DNA of 64,000 nt, taken from contig DRGL01000069.1 in NCBI GenBank assembly GCA_011050085.1, positions 163,934-227,933 of the forward strand, given 5' to 3'. This document shows positions 35,859 to 45,758 of the stretch, one piece after another; within the stretch, counting starts at the first letter, position 1, and every line of letters starts with the position of its first letter. Under the pieces are notes generated by a model. The model searched no databases and was not told the DNA's origin. It was given only the letters and a program-made list of their open reading frames with translations. Source of the stretch: Pricia antarctica. Lineage in GTDB: Bacteria > Bacteroidota > Bacteroidia > Flavobacteriales > Flavobacteriaceae. The translations under genes and the position numbers were made by a program.

Positions 35859-37073
35859 CTACTGCCTTCGATGCGCCAATACCACCGGTGGTTGCCCGTT
35901 AAACGGATTGTGCATACGCCCGATGGTTTTGGCCCCAAGGCCGGAAGCGCGCAGCACGCTCTTATCCCCATATCTTTTTCTAATAGTGTCCATTGCATGA
36001 TACAGATTAAGAACCTCTTCGGTATCATCGAACAGATTGATCTGATAGTTGCCGCTGACTAAGTGACTAAACCGAATGCCGACCAGCCTAACCAATAATC
36101 GTCGATTATAGAGGGTTTTGAACATTTCCAAAATCTTGGGAATCAAAATATGGTCGGCACTGGTATAGGGAATACGCAACTGCTTGGAATACGTATTGAA
36201 ATCGGAGTATCGAATCTTGACCGCGATACAGGCCGTCAGCTTCTCGCCCCGTCGCAGTTGATAAGCCAGATTTTCGGTCATGGCAATAAGGATACCCTTC
36301 AATTTTTCAACGTCGATGGTATCTTTACTAAAGGTGCGTTCCGTTGAAATGGATTTCCGTTCGCAGAAGGGAATTACGGGCGTATTATCGATACCGTTTG
36401 CGCGCTTCCAAATGACCCCACCGTTCTTACCTAGTACACGTTGCATAACGTCTATCGGCATTTCCTGTATCGTTCGCACCTGACGTAAGCCCAAATTGCG
36501 AAGGGTCTGGTAGGTTTTGTCGCCCACCATGGGGATTTTCTTTATGGATAATGGGGCGAGAAAGGATTTTTCCAACCCATAATCGATTTTCAGCTGATTA
36601 TTGGGTTTGGCCTCGTTGGTAGCAACCTTTGAGACGACTTTGTTGACCGATAGGCCAAAAGATATGGGAAGGCCTGTTTCTCGGATGATTTTCTGCCGCA
36701 TTTCGGTAGCATATTTGTACGCCCCAAAAAACTTGTCCATTCCCGTAAGGTCGGCATAGAACTCATCGATACTGGATTTTTCGAACAGTGGCACTTGTTC
36801 TCTGACAATCTCGGTAACAATATCGGATTCTTTACTATATGTACCTGCATTCCCCCGAATAACGACCGCTTCGGGGCAAAGTTCACGTGCCATTTTCATG
36901 GGCATTCCGGAGTGCACCCCGAAACCCCGCGTTTCGTAACTGCAGGCGGCCACGACACCACGGTCACCCGTACCCCCAACCAACAAAGGCCGGTTTTGAA
37001 GTTCGCGGTTAATTTTCCGCTCAACGGACACATAAAAAGTGTCCAAATCAATATGAAGTATCGTTTTATCCAT
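35859..37073 (-). CDS. dinB: Y-family DNA polymerase IV
   Basis: A 404-residue translesion polymerase. The N-terminus is HIDLDTFYVSVE with the first metal Asp; the second acidic pair is in SSIDEFYADLTG (~101-112). SYETRGFGVHSGMPM and the HhH thumb (MVGDKTYQTLRNLGLRQV) follow, and the little finger domain fills the C-terminus. The last residues do not show a clear beta-clamp motif. It precedes a dnaE2-like gene on the same strand, and a tandem palindromic motif lies upstream. Confidence 0.92.
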   Translation of the reverse strand: MDKTILHIDLDTFYVSVERKINRELQNRPLLVGGTGDRGVVAACSYETRGFGVHSGMPMKMARELCPEAVVIRGNAGTYSKESDIVTEIVREQVPLFEKSSIDEFYADLTGMDKFFGAYKYATEMRQKIIRETGLPISFGLSVNKVVSKVATNEAKPNNQLKIDYGLEKSFLAPLSIKKIPMVGDKTYQTLRNLGLRQVRTIQEMPIDVMQRVLGKNGGVIWKRANGIDNTPVIPFCERKSISTERTFSKDTIDVEKLKGILIAMTENLAYQLRRGEKLTACIAVKIRYSDFNTYSKQLRIPYTSADHILIPKILEMFKTLYNRRLLVRLVGIRFSHLVSGNYQINLFDDTEEVLNLYHAMDTIRKRYGDKSVLRASGLGAKTIGRMHNPFNGQPPVVLAHRRQ

Positions 37074-37135
37074 AAGCTATTCTAGTGCCAAAATCATCGC
37101 CTCAATATCCATCTGAAACGGAACAGCTAAATTAT

Positions 37136-37165
37136 GGAATATTTCCTATTTTTTGGAATATATCC
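37136..37165 (-). promoter_or_regulatory. Candidate tandem operator upstream of dinB
   Basis: Two near-palindromes, GGAATATTTCC (37136-37146) and GGAATATATCC (37155-37165), are each followed by TAT and have centres 19 bp apart, about two helical turns. They lie 63-92 bp before the dinB start, a good position for a repressor controlling a DNA-damage cassette. The motif is not one I can assign to a known regulator. Confidence 0.4.
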
Positions 37166-37592
37166 TATATAAGAATAAAAATTTTAATTATATATTCTTC
37201 CCATAAACATCTTTAACCGCTCTTTCATGAAGAATTCAAATACTCCTAATTAAGATACCACAGCGCTGTAAGGCGTATCATCATAAAACTATAATTCTCG
37301 CTTTCACAGGGTTATATTTGACTAATCTTACTTATTAAACCTGTAGCCTAAAAGTTCATTCGCGTGACGTTTCAAAGGAAATTCTATTGGTAGCGAAAAT
37401 GTCGTACATACCGATATCCGACAATAACAGCATCACAACTTGATGTAAAATTGGAAGTATCGAACGCAATCGCCATAGTAAAGATTGAGGTGTAGCAAAA
37501 GCTGATCAAACGAAATTATCTCAACCTGCTTTGAAAGTGATTCATTTGGATTATATCTTTACTTTTAGGATGAACTATTTAAAAAAGTATAA
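37166..37592. other. Divergent intergenic region between dinB and the DUF1080 gene
   Basis: About 430 bp with no recognisable gene. TATCTTTA near 37554 could be an imperfect -7 element for the DUF1080 gene. Confidence 0.4.
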
Positions 37593-38414
37593 ATGTTACA
37601 TAACAAAGAACTGTTGCTAGTTTTCTCATTTCTTATCGGGTGTATATCCTGTGGAGATAAAAAAGCTGAAAAAAAGGATACATCATACACATCCACTGAA
37701 ACTATTTCAAATGAAAAATGGATACCCCTATTCAACAAAAAAGATTTGCAGGGCTTTACCATGAAAATAAGTGGCTATCCATTAGGTGAAAATTTCGGAA
37801 ACACCTTTCGGGTCAAAGACAGTATTTTAAGCATTCGTTATGATGGCTACGGAGACGACCTGCAAGACCGTTTTGGCACGCTTTACTTTGATAAGAGGCT
37901 AACCAATTATCGCTTGAAAATTGAATATCGCTTTGTAGGTGAAACCGCTGCCGGTGCTCCCGAATGGGGCTATCGTGATAGTGGCATACAATTTCACGGA
38001 CAGCCTCCAGAAACCCAAGGCTTAAATCAACCATTTCCCATCTGTCTTGAGTACAACTTACACGGCGGCAACGGTACCGATGAACGCCCCGTAGGTGCCG
38101 CATGTGCCAACGGTATGTTTTTTGAAATAGACGGTAAAAAGAATACGACAACCTGTGTTCAGCCAACAATAGCTAAAACCTTTCACGGCGACCAATGGGT
38201 GACCGCAGAACTTGACATTAAGAATGGGAAAATCACCCATTACGTAAATGGCATAGAAATTTTAAGCTATGCCAACCCTACTTATGACCCCGATAACGAG
38301 ACTGCAAAGACGTTAATGGAGAACAATGATACTACCGTAAAAGGTGGCTATCTTTCTTTTCAGTCAAATAGCCATCCTATCGATTTTAGAAAAATTGAAT
38401 TTATAGAATACTGA
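37593..38414 (+). CDS. DUF1080 (3-keto-disaccharide hydrolase family) lipoprotein
   Basis: A 273-residue exported protein, lipobox near CISCG (residue ~19). The body is a concanavalin-like DUF1080 domain: WIPLFNKKDLQGFTMKI near 50, YRDSGIQFHGQPPE, PICLEYNLHGG, and a terminal RKIEFIEY. Some relatives hydrolyse 3-keto-glucosides and work with Gfo/Idh/MocA oxidoreductases, one of which is encoded convergently at 38509. That partnership is inference. Confidence 0.85.
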   Translation: MLHNKELLLVFSFLIGCISCGDKKAEKKDTSYTSTETISNEKWIPLFNKKDLQGFTMKISGYPLGENFGNTFRVKDSILSIRYDGYGDDLQDRFGTLYFDKRLTNYRLKIEYRFVGETAAGAPEWGYRDSGIQFHGQPPETQGLNQPFPICLEYNLHGGNGTDERPVGAACANGMFFEIDGKKNTTTCVQPTIAKTFHGDQWVTAELDIKNGKITHYVNGIEILSYANPTYDPDNETAKTLMENNDTTVKGGYLSFQSNSHPIDFRKIEFIEY

Positions 38415-38508
38415 AAGAGTATCCTTTCGAAATCCTAGATAATCAAACAAACCTTCATGCAGATTGTAAAAAACAAATTTAGACATCCGCAATTCCAAAT
38501 GGGAAAAT

Positions 38509-39621
38509 TTAGACTTTTACATCGACTTTACCACCGGTTTTAGCGGCTTCGAATATCGCATCGATAATCTTCATATCCTTCACGCCTTCCTCACCATCTA
38601 CCGGAACAATGGGTTGCTTGCCATCAAAGATTATGGCGGCCATACCATCCATTTGCAAAGTTTGGTGGGTAACGTGGGGTTGGGTCAATTTGCCTTTGTG
38701 TGTGTTGCCCTCAATGGGTCCATACCCTGTAGAGGGTTGCATTTCAACGAAACCATCGCTTCCGGTCATAAAGAACCGGTCAAGATTATTCATAGCGTAG
38801 GTAGATAAACAGTTCGCTACGGCCCCACTTGGAAAGCCCATTTGAAACTGAATGGTCTCATCGACACCTTCCTTGAATTTTTCGGGGTCTGTCTTGGTTT
38901 CTTGAGCGGTTACCCAGATAGGATCTTCCCCCAACATATAACGAGCGCCGTTGATAGAATAGATACCGATATCCATCATGGCACCCCCGCCGGCCAATTT
39001 TTTATCTAACCGCCATTGGGTAGGGTCACCTATAACAAAACCGGATTGCCCCTGAAAAAATTTCGGTTGTCCAAATTCCCCATCCTTGCGCATTTGAATT
39101 ACAGCTACCGTTTTCGGCTCAAAATGCATGCGATAACCGATTAAGAGCTTTACGTTCGCTGCCTTACAGGCATCTACCATAGCCTGGCCCTCAGCGGCGT
39201 TTATGCCCATTGGTTTTTCACTGATTACATGTTTTCCCGCCTTTGCGACCCGTATAGCTTGGTCTTTATGGAGTCCGTTCGGGGTGATGATGTAGACTGC
39301 ATCGATTTCTGGATTATCTTTTATCGCATCGAAATTTTCATAATTATACCTGTTTTTTTCAGCTACATCATATTTGTCGCCCCATTCTTTCAATTTAGAA
39401 GGGGTACCGCTAATAAGGCCGGTTATTTTAGCTCGCTTACAATCTTGCATGGCATCTGCAACGCGACCGGCGTAACTACCAAGGCCCATCAAAGCCACTT
39501 TTAGTTCGGGGCCTTGATAAGTTTCGTTCGAAGCCGCAAAAAGACTGGCAGGCGAATTTATTAGTGATAGTCCGACCGTAGAAATGGTGATTTTTTCCAA
39601 AAAATTTCTTCTCGTTCCCAT
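38509..39621 (-). CDS. Exported Gfo/Idh/MocA family oxidoreductase
   Basis: A 370-residue protein if started at the ATG at 39621, which directly precedes a Tat-like signal (TRRNFLEKITISTVG); an in-frame start at 39702 would add 27 residues in front of the signal. A Rossmann fold (VALMGLGSYAGRVADAM) is followed by EKPMGINAAEG, the conserved Lys-containing motif, and GGGAMMDIGIYSI. Exported members often carry tightly bound NAD(P) and act on sugars, including the oxidation at C3 that yields keto-sugars for DUF1080 enzymes. Confidence 0.87.
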   Translation of the reverse strand: MGTRRNFLEKITISTVGLSLINSPASLFAASNETYQGPELKVALMGLGSYAGRVADAMQDCKRAKITGLISGTPSKLKEWGDKYDVAEKNRYNYENFDAIKDNPEIDAVYIITPNGLHKDQAIRVAKAGKHVISEKPMGINAAEGQAMVDACKAANVKLLIGYRMHFEPKTVAVIQMRKDGEFGQPKFFQGQSGFVIGDPTQWRLDKKLAGGGAMMDIGIYSINGARYMLGEDPIWVTAQETKTDPEKFKEGVDETIQFQMGFPSGAVANCLSTYAMNNLDRFFMTGSDGFVEMQPSTGYGPIEGNTHKGKLTQPHVTHQTLQMDGMAAIIFDGKQPIVPVDGEEGVKDMKIIDAIFEAAKTGGKVDVKV

Positions 39622-39804
39622 ATAGGTTTTTTGTTTTTTTAAAAATACGTTTTTTATTGAACCTATACGTTCTTTACCGAATAACCCAAATGAATTAGAC
39701 AAGGGACAAAGCGATTAGGGTAAAATGTTTGCATGCCTTCAGGTAAAAACGTACTCAGTCGTTTGAACATGATATTAGCTAAGGCCAGCAGATATTTGAT
39801 TTTT

Positions 39805-40740
39805 TTAAAAAGGAAGTTTCTTCAAATCAACGTTACCTCCCGAAATAATGATGCCCACTTTTTTTCCGGCGAACCGTTCTTTATCCGACAATACGGCAGC
39901 CAGAGCGACTGCACTTGAGGGTTCTACGATAATTTTCATCCGCTCCCAAATCAGACGCATGGCGGTAATGATGTCGTTTTCCGTTACCCTGATAATACTA
40001 TCAACGTATTGTTGGATAATTGGAAAACTCTGATCGCCCAATTGGGTCATGAGTCCGTCTGCAATAGTGTTTACGGTTTCATTTGTTTCGATTTTACCGC
40101 TTAATAATGAACGGTACGCATCGTCAACTTCATACGGTTCAGCTCCGACAACCTTGCACCCTTTACCGAAATAATGGACGGCCAAACTCGTTCCGGCAAT
40201 CAGTCCGCCACCACCTACTGGAGCGATGATGAATTCAAGATCGGGCAGTTCTTCCAACATTTCCAAAGCGGCCGTACCCTGCCCTATAATTACGTTTTGG
40301 TCGTTGGATGGATGGATGAATGTCGCACCGGTGTCCAGTTCGATGCTTTGGGCAGCGGCCTCCCTTGCCCTAAGATTGGGTTCGCACTCTATAATTTCTC
40401 CACCATATTCCGCAACGGCATCCTTTTTTACTTGTGGAGCCGTCGAAGGCATGACAATAAAGGCTTTGCTACCTAGACTTTGAGCGGCTAAGGATAAGGC
40501 TTGGGCAAAGTTCCCTGATGAATGGGTGACTACTCCCCTTTCTTTTTGCGCATCCGACAACTGCAAAACGGCATTGGTAGCACCACGTATTTTATAGGCC
40601 CCGCCTTTCTGAAAATTCTCACATTTAAAATAAACATCCGCCCCCAACATTCTATTTATCGTCTCTGAAGTCAAAATGGGCGTTCTATGGATATATGGAG
40701 CAATTTCCTTTTGGCAGTTTTTTAAAGCTTCTACTTCCAT
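39805..40740 (-). CDS. Threonine/serine dehydratase-like PLP enzyme
   Basis: A 311-residue fold-type II PLP enzyme without a regulatory domain. The PLP lysine is in FQKGGAYKIRGA (~50), THSSGNFAQAL is the substrate loop, and APVGGGGLIAG (~175) binds the phosphate. The length and motifs fit catabolic threonine ammonia-lyase, serine racemase or 3-hydroxyaspartate dehydratase; these cannot be told apart by eye. It is cytoplasmic and stands alone. Confidence 0.88.
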   Translation of the reverse strand: MEVEALKNCQKEIAPYIHRTPILTSETINRMLGADVYFKCENFQKGGAYKIRGATNAVLQLSDAQKERGVVTHSSGNFAQALSLAAQSLGSKAFIVMPSTAPQVKKDAVAEYGGEIIECEPNLRAREAAAQSIELDTGATFIHPSNDQNVIIGQGTAALEMLEELPDLEFIIAPVGGGGLIAGTSLAVHYFGKGCKVVGAEPYEVDDAYRSLLSGKIETNETVNTIADGLMTQLGDQSFPIIQQYVDSIIRVTENDIITAMRLIWERMKIIVEPSSAVALAAVLSDKERFAGKKVGIIISGGNVDLKKLPF

Positions 40741-40904
40741 AATTCAGACCCTTTGGTTTCATACTAAAACTACAATTATATTGAAATTATACAGTGCCTA
40801 TTATCGAATTTGTGGAGAATACTATAAGAAATGTGGAAAAAAATAGTGTCTACACCCAACATTTTGGGGTTATCGACGTTGTTAGAAGACAGATAATCAG
40901 AACT

Positions 40905-41813
40905 ATGGCAACCGGGCATTACCAATTCGCTATCCTAAGAAAATTCAATTATTTTTTCTTGATGTTATTCATGTTATTCTCCCATGCCGTATTCGGTGTA
41001 GCGATCAAGCAATCGTTTCAGACTTCTATAGCCACAAATACCATCAAAGGAAAATCTAAAGTTTACAAATCAAATCTTCCAAAATCAGCTATAAAAATTT
41101 CAGACCCTGGGGAAGGTACTATATGGACCGTTTCCGAAGCGGCCAAAATTAAATGGACCACCGCCAATATCGATGCTACAAAATCTATTCGTTTTTTCTT
41201 GGCCAAAGATGATATGGTAGTCCAAGAATTGGGAAGTTTCAAAAATAATTCGCTGGCCGAGGGTATTGCACTGGCAAAAAATGTAGGTTCGGGAGATCAA
41301 TATCAAGTTGTAGGCATCGAGTTATTTCCCGACGATAAATACCGGATAGCAAAACATGTAACCTCTTATTTTTCAATTCGAAACCCGGTTGCAGACGCAA
41401 GAAAAGAAGCGGCTTTGGCGAAAAGGGCAAATAACCGCACTAATCCAACTGAAGCTCCCATAAAAAACGAATTTGCAGGCCGTAAGATATCCTATGTCAA
41501 AGAATTAAGCTTCGAAAATGAAAACATTAGTGTCAGTCTTTGGGATCACGGTCGAGAAGACGGTGATATCGTATCCATATACCTCAATGGTAAAGCAATA
41601 GTTTCAAAACATTTCCTAACTTATGGTAGAAAAAATATCAGTTTCAAATTAGATTCGTACAAAACCAATGAACTTTTTCTATACGCCCATAATTTAGGGA
41701 AATCTCCCCCAAATACGGTATCCATAGAACTTACGGATGGCAGCACTTCTGAAAAAATTATTTTGAATTCGGATTTAAAAAGTTGTGAGGCGGTTCAAAT
41801 TATGGTGCAGTAA
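40905..41813 (+). CDS. Exported two-domain beta-rich protein of unknown function
   Basis: A 302-residue protein if started at the ATG at 40905, which leads into a hydrophobic export segment (FNYFFLMLFMLFSHAVFG); an earlier in-frame ATG at 40794 is less likely. Residues ~65-160 resemble the Ser-Thr-rich GPI-anchored/Kre9-like beta domain (DPGEGTIWTVSEAAKIKWTT). After a basic linker, the C-terminal ~100 residues (ISVSLWDHGREDGDIVSIYLNGK) match a domain I have seen in many Bacteroidota secreted proteins. No function can be named. Confidence 0.72.
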   Translation: MATGHYQFAILRKFNYFFLMLFMLFSHAVFGVAIKQSFQTSIATNTIKGKSKVYKSNLPKSAIKISDPGEGTIWTVSEAAKIKWTTANIDATKSIRFFLAKDDMVVQELGSFKNNSLAEGIALAKNVGSGDQYQVVGIELFPDDKYRIAKHVTSYFSIRNPVADARKEAALAKRANNRTNPTEAPIKNEFAGRKISYVKELSFENENISVSLWDHGREDGDIVSIYLNGKAIVSKHFLTYGRKNISFKLDSYKTNELFLYAHNLGKSPPNTVSIELTDGSTSEKIILNSDLKSCEAVQIMVQ

Positions 41814-42097
41814 CTTCTCCAAATCTTCTGGCTATAGATATGTTCAAAAGAGTTTATTTGCCTATCCCCAAATAATTTACATTTAAGTTTTGGAAAATTG
41901 ATAATCGCTGAAATTTCGAAATACAAGTGTTAATTAGGGTTCGGTAATGGTGCTCGATCCCTTCTGAGACATCGATGAGTACCCGCATCCCCGGAAACTT
42001 CTGAACTTTACGGGTATGATATTACACATCGCACTGTTGGCATTGAATTACAAAATTTCGTCTGGGCATGCATTAACTCAGGGTCAAAATTTCCCTT

Positions 42098-43432
42098 TTA
42101 TGCTTTTAGAATTCGTTTTGATGACCTATAACTGCTAACGCCATACAAAGCGACCATCAACAAACATATCAAGGGTAAGATAAAAGAAAATTTAATTTCG
42201 GGAATAAAACCTAAAACGCTTACATCGGCGAAACCCGGGCCGCCCCAGTCAAGTATACTGCCTTGTAATATCGGCAATAGCGCTCCCCCCACAATGGCCA
42301 TTACCAGACCTGCAGATCCTATTTTTGCTTCCTCGCCCATATCGTTCAAAGCAATTCCATAAATTGTTGGAAACATGATCGACATAAAGGCCGAAATGGC
42401 CACAAGGGAAATCAATCCCGCCGTTCCCGGAAGTAACATCGCACCTGCCGACATTAGTACCCCACCCATTCCAAAATATATCAAAAGCCGCGAGGGATTA
42501 ATGGTCTTCATCAAAATGGTACCTACCCATCTACCGGTCAGAAAAACCACCATAGCGGTAACATTGAACCAAGTGGCGGTCAAGAATTCAGATTCCGGCA
42601 AACCAGCGTTTAGGTAGTCTACATATTGATAAATATAGGTCCAACACATGATTTGTGCACCCACGTAGAAGGCCTGGGCCAATACCCCCTTGAGATAGTT
42701 TTTGTTGGAAAAAAGTGTTTCGAACGATTTAGAGAGAGACATTTTATCTTCTTCGGCCGTTTTCGGCATTTTTGTGAAAATGATCACCGCCATGATTACC
42801 AACACCAAAACACCTAAGCCTATATAGGGAATACTGATTACCCCCAAATCATTTTCACGAATGGCGGCCAATTGATCCGACCCCAAAGCGTGATATGCTT
42901 CCGCGGTATAATCATCTGATTTAAGTACCTCAATGACCAAGACTTGTGCTATAATCATACCCGTAAGCGAGCCCATCGGATTGAAGGCCTGTGCCAAGTT
43001 CAACCTTTGTGTGGCCGTTTCTTTATCACCCATGTTTAAAATCAGCGGATTGGCGGTGGTTTCCAAGAAAGCGAGTCCGCAAGTGAGAACCCAAAGTGAA
43101 ATCAGAAAATAATTATATTCTTCGAGGGCCGCTGCTGGATAAAATAAAAAAGCACCAATGGCATAAAGGGCCAACCCCAAGATAATTCCAGATTTATAAC
43201 TGAATTTCCGAATGAAGAGTGCCGCTGGCAAGGCCATGAAAAAATATCCGAAATAAAACGCGAACTGCACCAAACTTGCCTGCACGTTTGAGAGTTCGGG
43301 CATTACCTTTTTAAATGCCGATACCATGGGATTCGTCAAGTCATTGGCAATACCCCAAAGAGCGAATAGAGAGGTTATGATAATAAAAGGGAACAACAGT
43401 TCCTTTTTTATTATAGGTATTTTTTTGGCCAT
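42098..43432 (-). CDS. fucP: FucP-like sugar:H+ symporter (MFS)
   Basis: A 444-residue inner-membrane transporter with 12 predicted helices. GIANDLTN in helix 1 and GLAFLETTANPLI in helix 4 correspond to the regions of Asp46 and Glu135 that couple proton and sugar in E. coli FucP. FucP takes up L-fucose, L-galactose and D-arabinose. It is the last gene of a four-gene minus-strand run with an SDR, a tagaturonate reductase and an alcohol dehydrogenase, so it most likely brings in the sugar they process. Confidence 0.88.
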   Translation of the reverse strand: MAKKIPIIKKELLFPFIIITSLFALWGIANDLTNPMVSAFKKVMPELSNVQASLVQFAFYFGYFFMALPAALFIRKFSYKSGIILGLALYAIGAFLFYPAAALEEYNYFLISLWVLTCGLAFLETTANPLILNMGDKETATQRLNLAQAFNPMGSLTGMIIAQVLVIEVLKSDDYTAEAYHALGSDQLAAIRENDLGVISIPYIGLGVLVLVIMAVIIFTKMPKTAEEDKMSLSKSFETLFSNKNYLKGVLAQAFYVGAQIMCWTYIYQYVDYLNAGLPESEFLTATWFNVTAMVVFLTGRWVGTILMKTINPSRLLIYFGMGGVLMSAGAMLLPGTAGLISLVAISAFMSIMFPTIYGIALNDMGEEAKIGSAGLVMAIVGGALLPILQGSILDWGGPGFADVSVLGFIPEIKFSFILPLICLLMVALYGVSSYRSSKRILKA

Positions 43433-43453
43433 GGGTATAGGTTGGTTATTTCG

Positions 43454-44248
43454 TTAAAATTCTGTCAGTAGGGATCTATCTAAATGTACATAACCGCCAT
43501 CGACATAAATAAATTGACCGGTGGTATGTGATGATTTTTCGGAAATCGTAAAGAGACACGTATCGGCAATTTCTTGGGGTTCGGTCATACGGTTTTCAAG
43601 AGGGATTTTTTTTACGATAGATTTCAATTTTTCTTCCCCATTATCCAAGGTCTTTATCCAACTATCATAAGCGGGAGTCCAACTTTCGGCAATGATTATG
43701 GCATTGCAACGGATACCGTATTTGATCAAATCGACCGCCCATTCACGGGTCAGGCCCAAAACGCCCCCCTTTGCAGCTGCGTAGCCTGAAGTGGCTCCCT
43801 GCCCGGTCAAAGCTACTTTTGAGCCGATATTCAAGATATTGCCTTTGGATTTCTTCAATTCAGGAAGCGCGTATTTTACAAGCAAGAAATAACTGACGAG
43901 GTTCAGTTTTAGGGAATCCATAAATTCTTCGTAAGACGCATCCAAGCCTACTCCATCATTTACCCCTACATTGTTGATTACTACATCGATTCGACCATAC
44001 TTTTCGACAATGCCTTCCACCGCTTTTTTTATTTGATCGGGATCGGTGGCATCGGTTTGGAAAAAGGATGCATCAATGCCTTGCCCTTGCAATTCTTCAA
44101 CGTAGCCAAAACCACGATCGTTACGGTCTATAATCGCAGGGAAAGCGCCTTCATTTGCCAATGCGCGCAACATCGTCTCGCCTATGCTACCTTTCATTCC
44201 CGCAGCACCACTGATGACAACTACCTTTCCCTTTAAGCCTAAGTCCAT
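43454..44248 (-). CDS. SDR-family sugar dehydrogenase
   Basis: A 264-residue short-chain dehydrogenase with a slightly unusual nucleotide loop (ISGAAGMKGSIGE), NNVGVNDGVG and the catalytic Ser...Tyr-x3-Lys in NIGSKVALTGQGATSGYAAAK. The type resembles the L-fucose/L-galactose dehydrogenases of Bacteroidota sugar clusters. It lies 21 bp upstream of fucP. Oxidation of the imported sugar at C1 would give a lactone, but no lactonase is encoded in this run. Confidence 0.83.
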   Translation of the reverse strand: MDLGLKGKVVVISGAAGMKGSIGETMLRALANEGAFPAIIDRNDRGFGYVEELQGQGIDASFFQTDATDPDQIKKAVEGIVEKYGRIDVVINNVGVNDGVGLDASYEEFMDSLKLNLVSYFLLVKYALPELKKSKGNILNIGSKVALTGQGATSGYAAAKGGVLGLTREWAVDLIKYGIRCNAIIIAESWTPAYDSWIKTLDNGEEKLKSIVKKIPLENRMTEPQEIADTCLFTISEKSSHTTGQFIYVDGGYVHLDRSLLTEF

Positions 44249-44298
44249 ACTGTCTTTTTATATTGTTTTTATTTCCTTAAAATTATGCTTTCTGTTTT

Positions 44299-45750
44299 TT
44301 ATGAAATGGTTTTAAGGGCAGAACGAAGTCCATTTTTTTCTATCTCAATCGAAAATTTTTCCACCAAAGCCGTCAGCCCCGGTATTTGATTTAGGTTTTC
44401 TCCCCAGACCTTATGGTTTTCCAATATCTTTTCGATCAATTCTTGCCATGATATTTCTTTTGATCTAAATGCTTTCCATTCGGTCTCAAAAAATTGCATC
44501 ACATAGTCGTCATCCTTAACCTCTATTTTCTTTCCATCCCATTCCCCTTCATAAAATCGAATTAAAGCCGTTAACCCAAAAACGATTCGCTCAGGAAGCT
44601 TTTCCTGACTTGCATAAAAATCTTTTAATGTAGGCAATAACCGAGCAACGAATTTTGATGTACTGTTCATTGAAATACTTATCAACTGGTGCTTTAAATT
44701 GGGATTTCGAAAACGATCTAAAACATCCGACACAAAGCTTTCAATTTCCATCTCAGGAAACTTGAGGGTCTTTCCAACTTCTTGTACTAAGAGAGCGTTC
44801 ACAAAACTACTTACATCAGCATCGTCCATGGCTTCACTTACCAATCGTAAACCGGAAAGATACGCAACCGGAACCATTGCCGTATGTGCTCCGTTCAATA
44901 CCCGAACCTTCATTTCACGATAGGGTGCCAAATCTTCTACAAATTGGACATTGAGGTCAGTTTTCGCAAAGGGGAGCTCATCTTTAATCCATCCGGGACC
45001 CTGAATCACCCAACTGTGATAGTATTCCCCAGCGGCCATAAGTCGGTCTTCATAGTGCAGTTCCTTTTGAATGGCATCTTCCCTAGCCTCCGGAAAACCA
45101 GATACGATGCGGTCGACCAACGTACTACAAAAGTGGTTTGAGTTTTGTAACCAACTCTTGAAATCATTGCCCAATTGCCAATGTTGCGCGTACTTAATGA
45201 CAGTTTCCTTTAACACGTCGCCATTGTTCTCGATCAATTCGCAAGGTAAGAGAATACATCCCTTAGAAGCGCTTCCTTCAAAATATTGAAACCTATGGTA
45301 AAGCCAAAGCGTCAGTTTTCCTGGATATTCCTTTGGCGGGGCGTCATTAAATCCATCTTTGGCGTTGAACTTAATTCCTGCTTCCGTGGTATTTGAAACT
45401 ATGAAACGTAAATTCCCGTTTTCGGCCAACTTCAAATAGGCATCCCATTCCGAATAGGGATTTATGACCTCTTGAACGCAATCTATAATTCTTTTTTCGG
45501 CAATCAGGTTTCCGTTCTTGATTCCGTCTAAAATGACCGTAAAAAGTCCGTCTTGGGATTTTAAAGTTTTGTAATCCCCTCTTTCTGTTGGTTTTATGAC
45601 AACTACACCTCCATTGAAATCGGTTTCTTCGTTCAGCACTTGAACCATCCAATCAACAAAGGCCCTGAGAAAGTTTCCCCCACCAAATTGCATTACTCTT
45701 AACGGCAACATTTCCTTTTTATCGGTCGTTTCCCTATTTAGCTCTTTCAT
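44299..45750 (-). CDS. uxaB: Tagaturonate reductase (altronate oxidoreductase)
   Basis: A 483-residue polyol dehydrogenase of the mannitol dehydrogenase superfamily. The start VMQFGGGNFLRAFVDWMV is the NAD-binding motif of UxaB, and KVRVLNGAHTAMVPVAYLSG (~285-305) carries the catalytic lysine region. It interconverts D-tagaturonate and D-altronate. The downstream altronate dehydratase is not in the window. It overlaps operon-wise with the alcohol dehydrogenase 9 bp upstream. Confidence 0.9.
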   Translation of the reverse strand: MKELNRETTDKKEMLPLRVMQFGGGNFLRAFVDWMVQVLNEETDFNGGVVVIKPTERGDYKTLKSQDGLFTVILDGIKNGNLIAEKRIIDCVQEVINPYSEWDAYLKLAENGNLRFIVSNTTEAGIKFNAKDGFNDAPPKEYPGKLTLWLYHRFQYFEGSASKGCILLPCELIENNGDVLKETVIKYAQHWQLGNDFKSWLQNSNHFCSTLVDRIVSGFPEAREDAIQKELHYEDRLMAAGEYYHSWVIQGPGWIKDELPFAKTDLNVQFVEDLAPYREMKVRVLNGAHTAMVPVAYLSGLRLVSEAMDDADVSSFVNALLVQEVGKTLKFPEMEIESFVSDVLDRFRNPNLKHQLISISMNSTSKFVARLLPTLKDFYASQEKLPERIVFGLTALIRFYEGEWDGKKIEVKDDDYVMQFFETEWKAFRSKEISWQELIEKILENHKVWGENLNQIPGLTALVEKFSIEIEKNGLRSALKTIS

Positions 45751-45758
45751 CTTTACTA

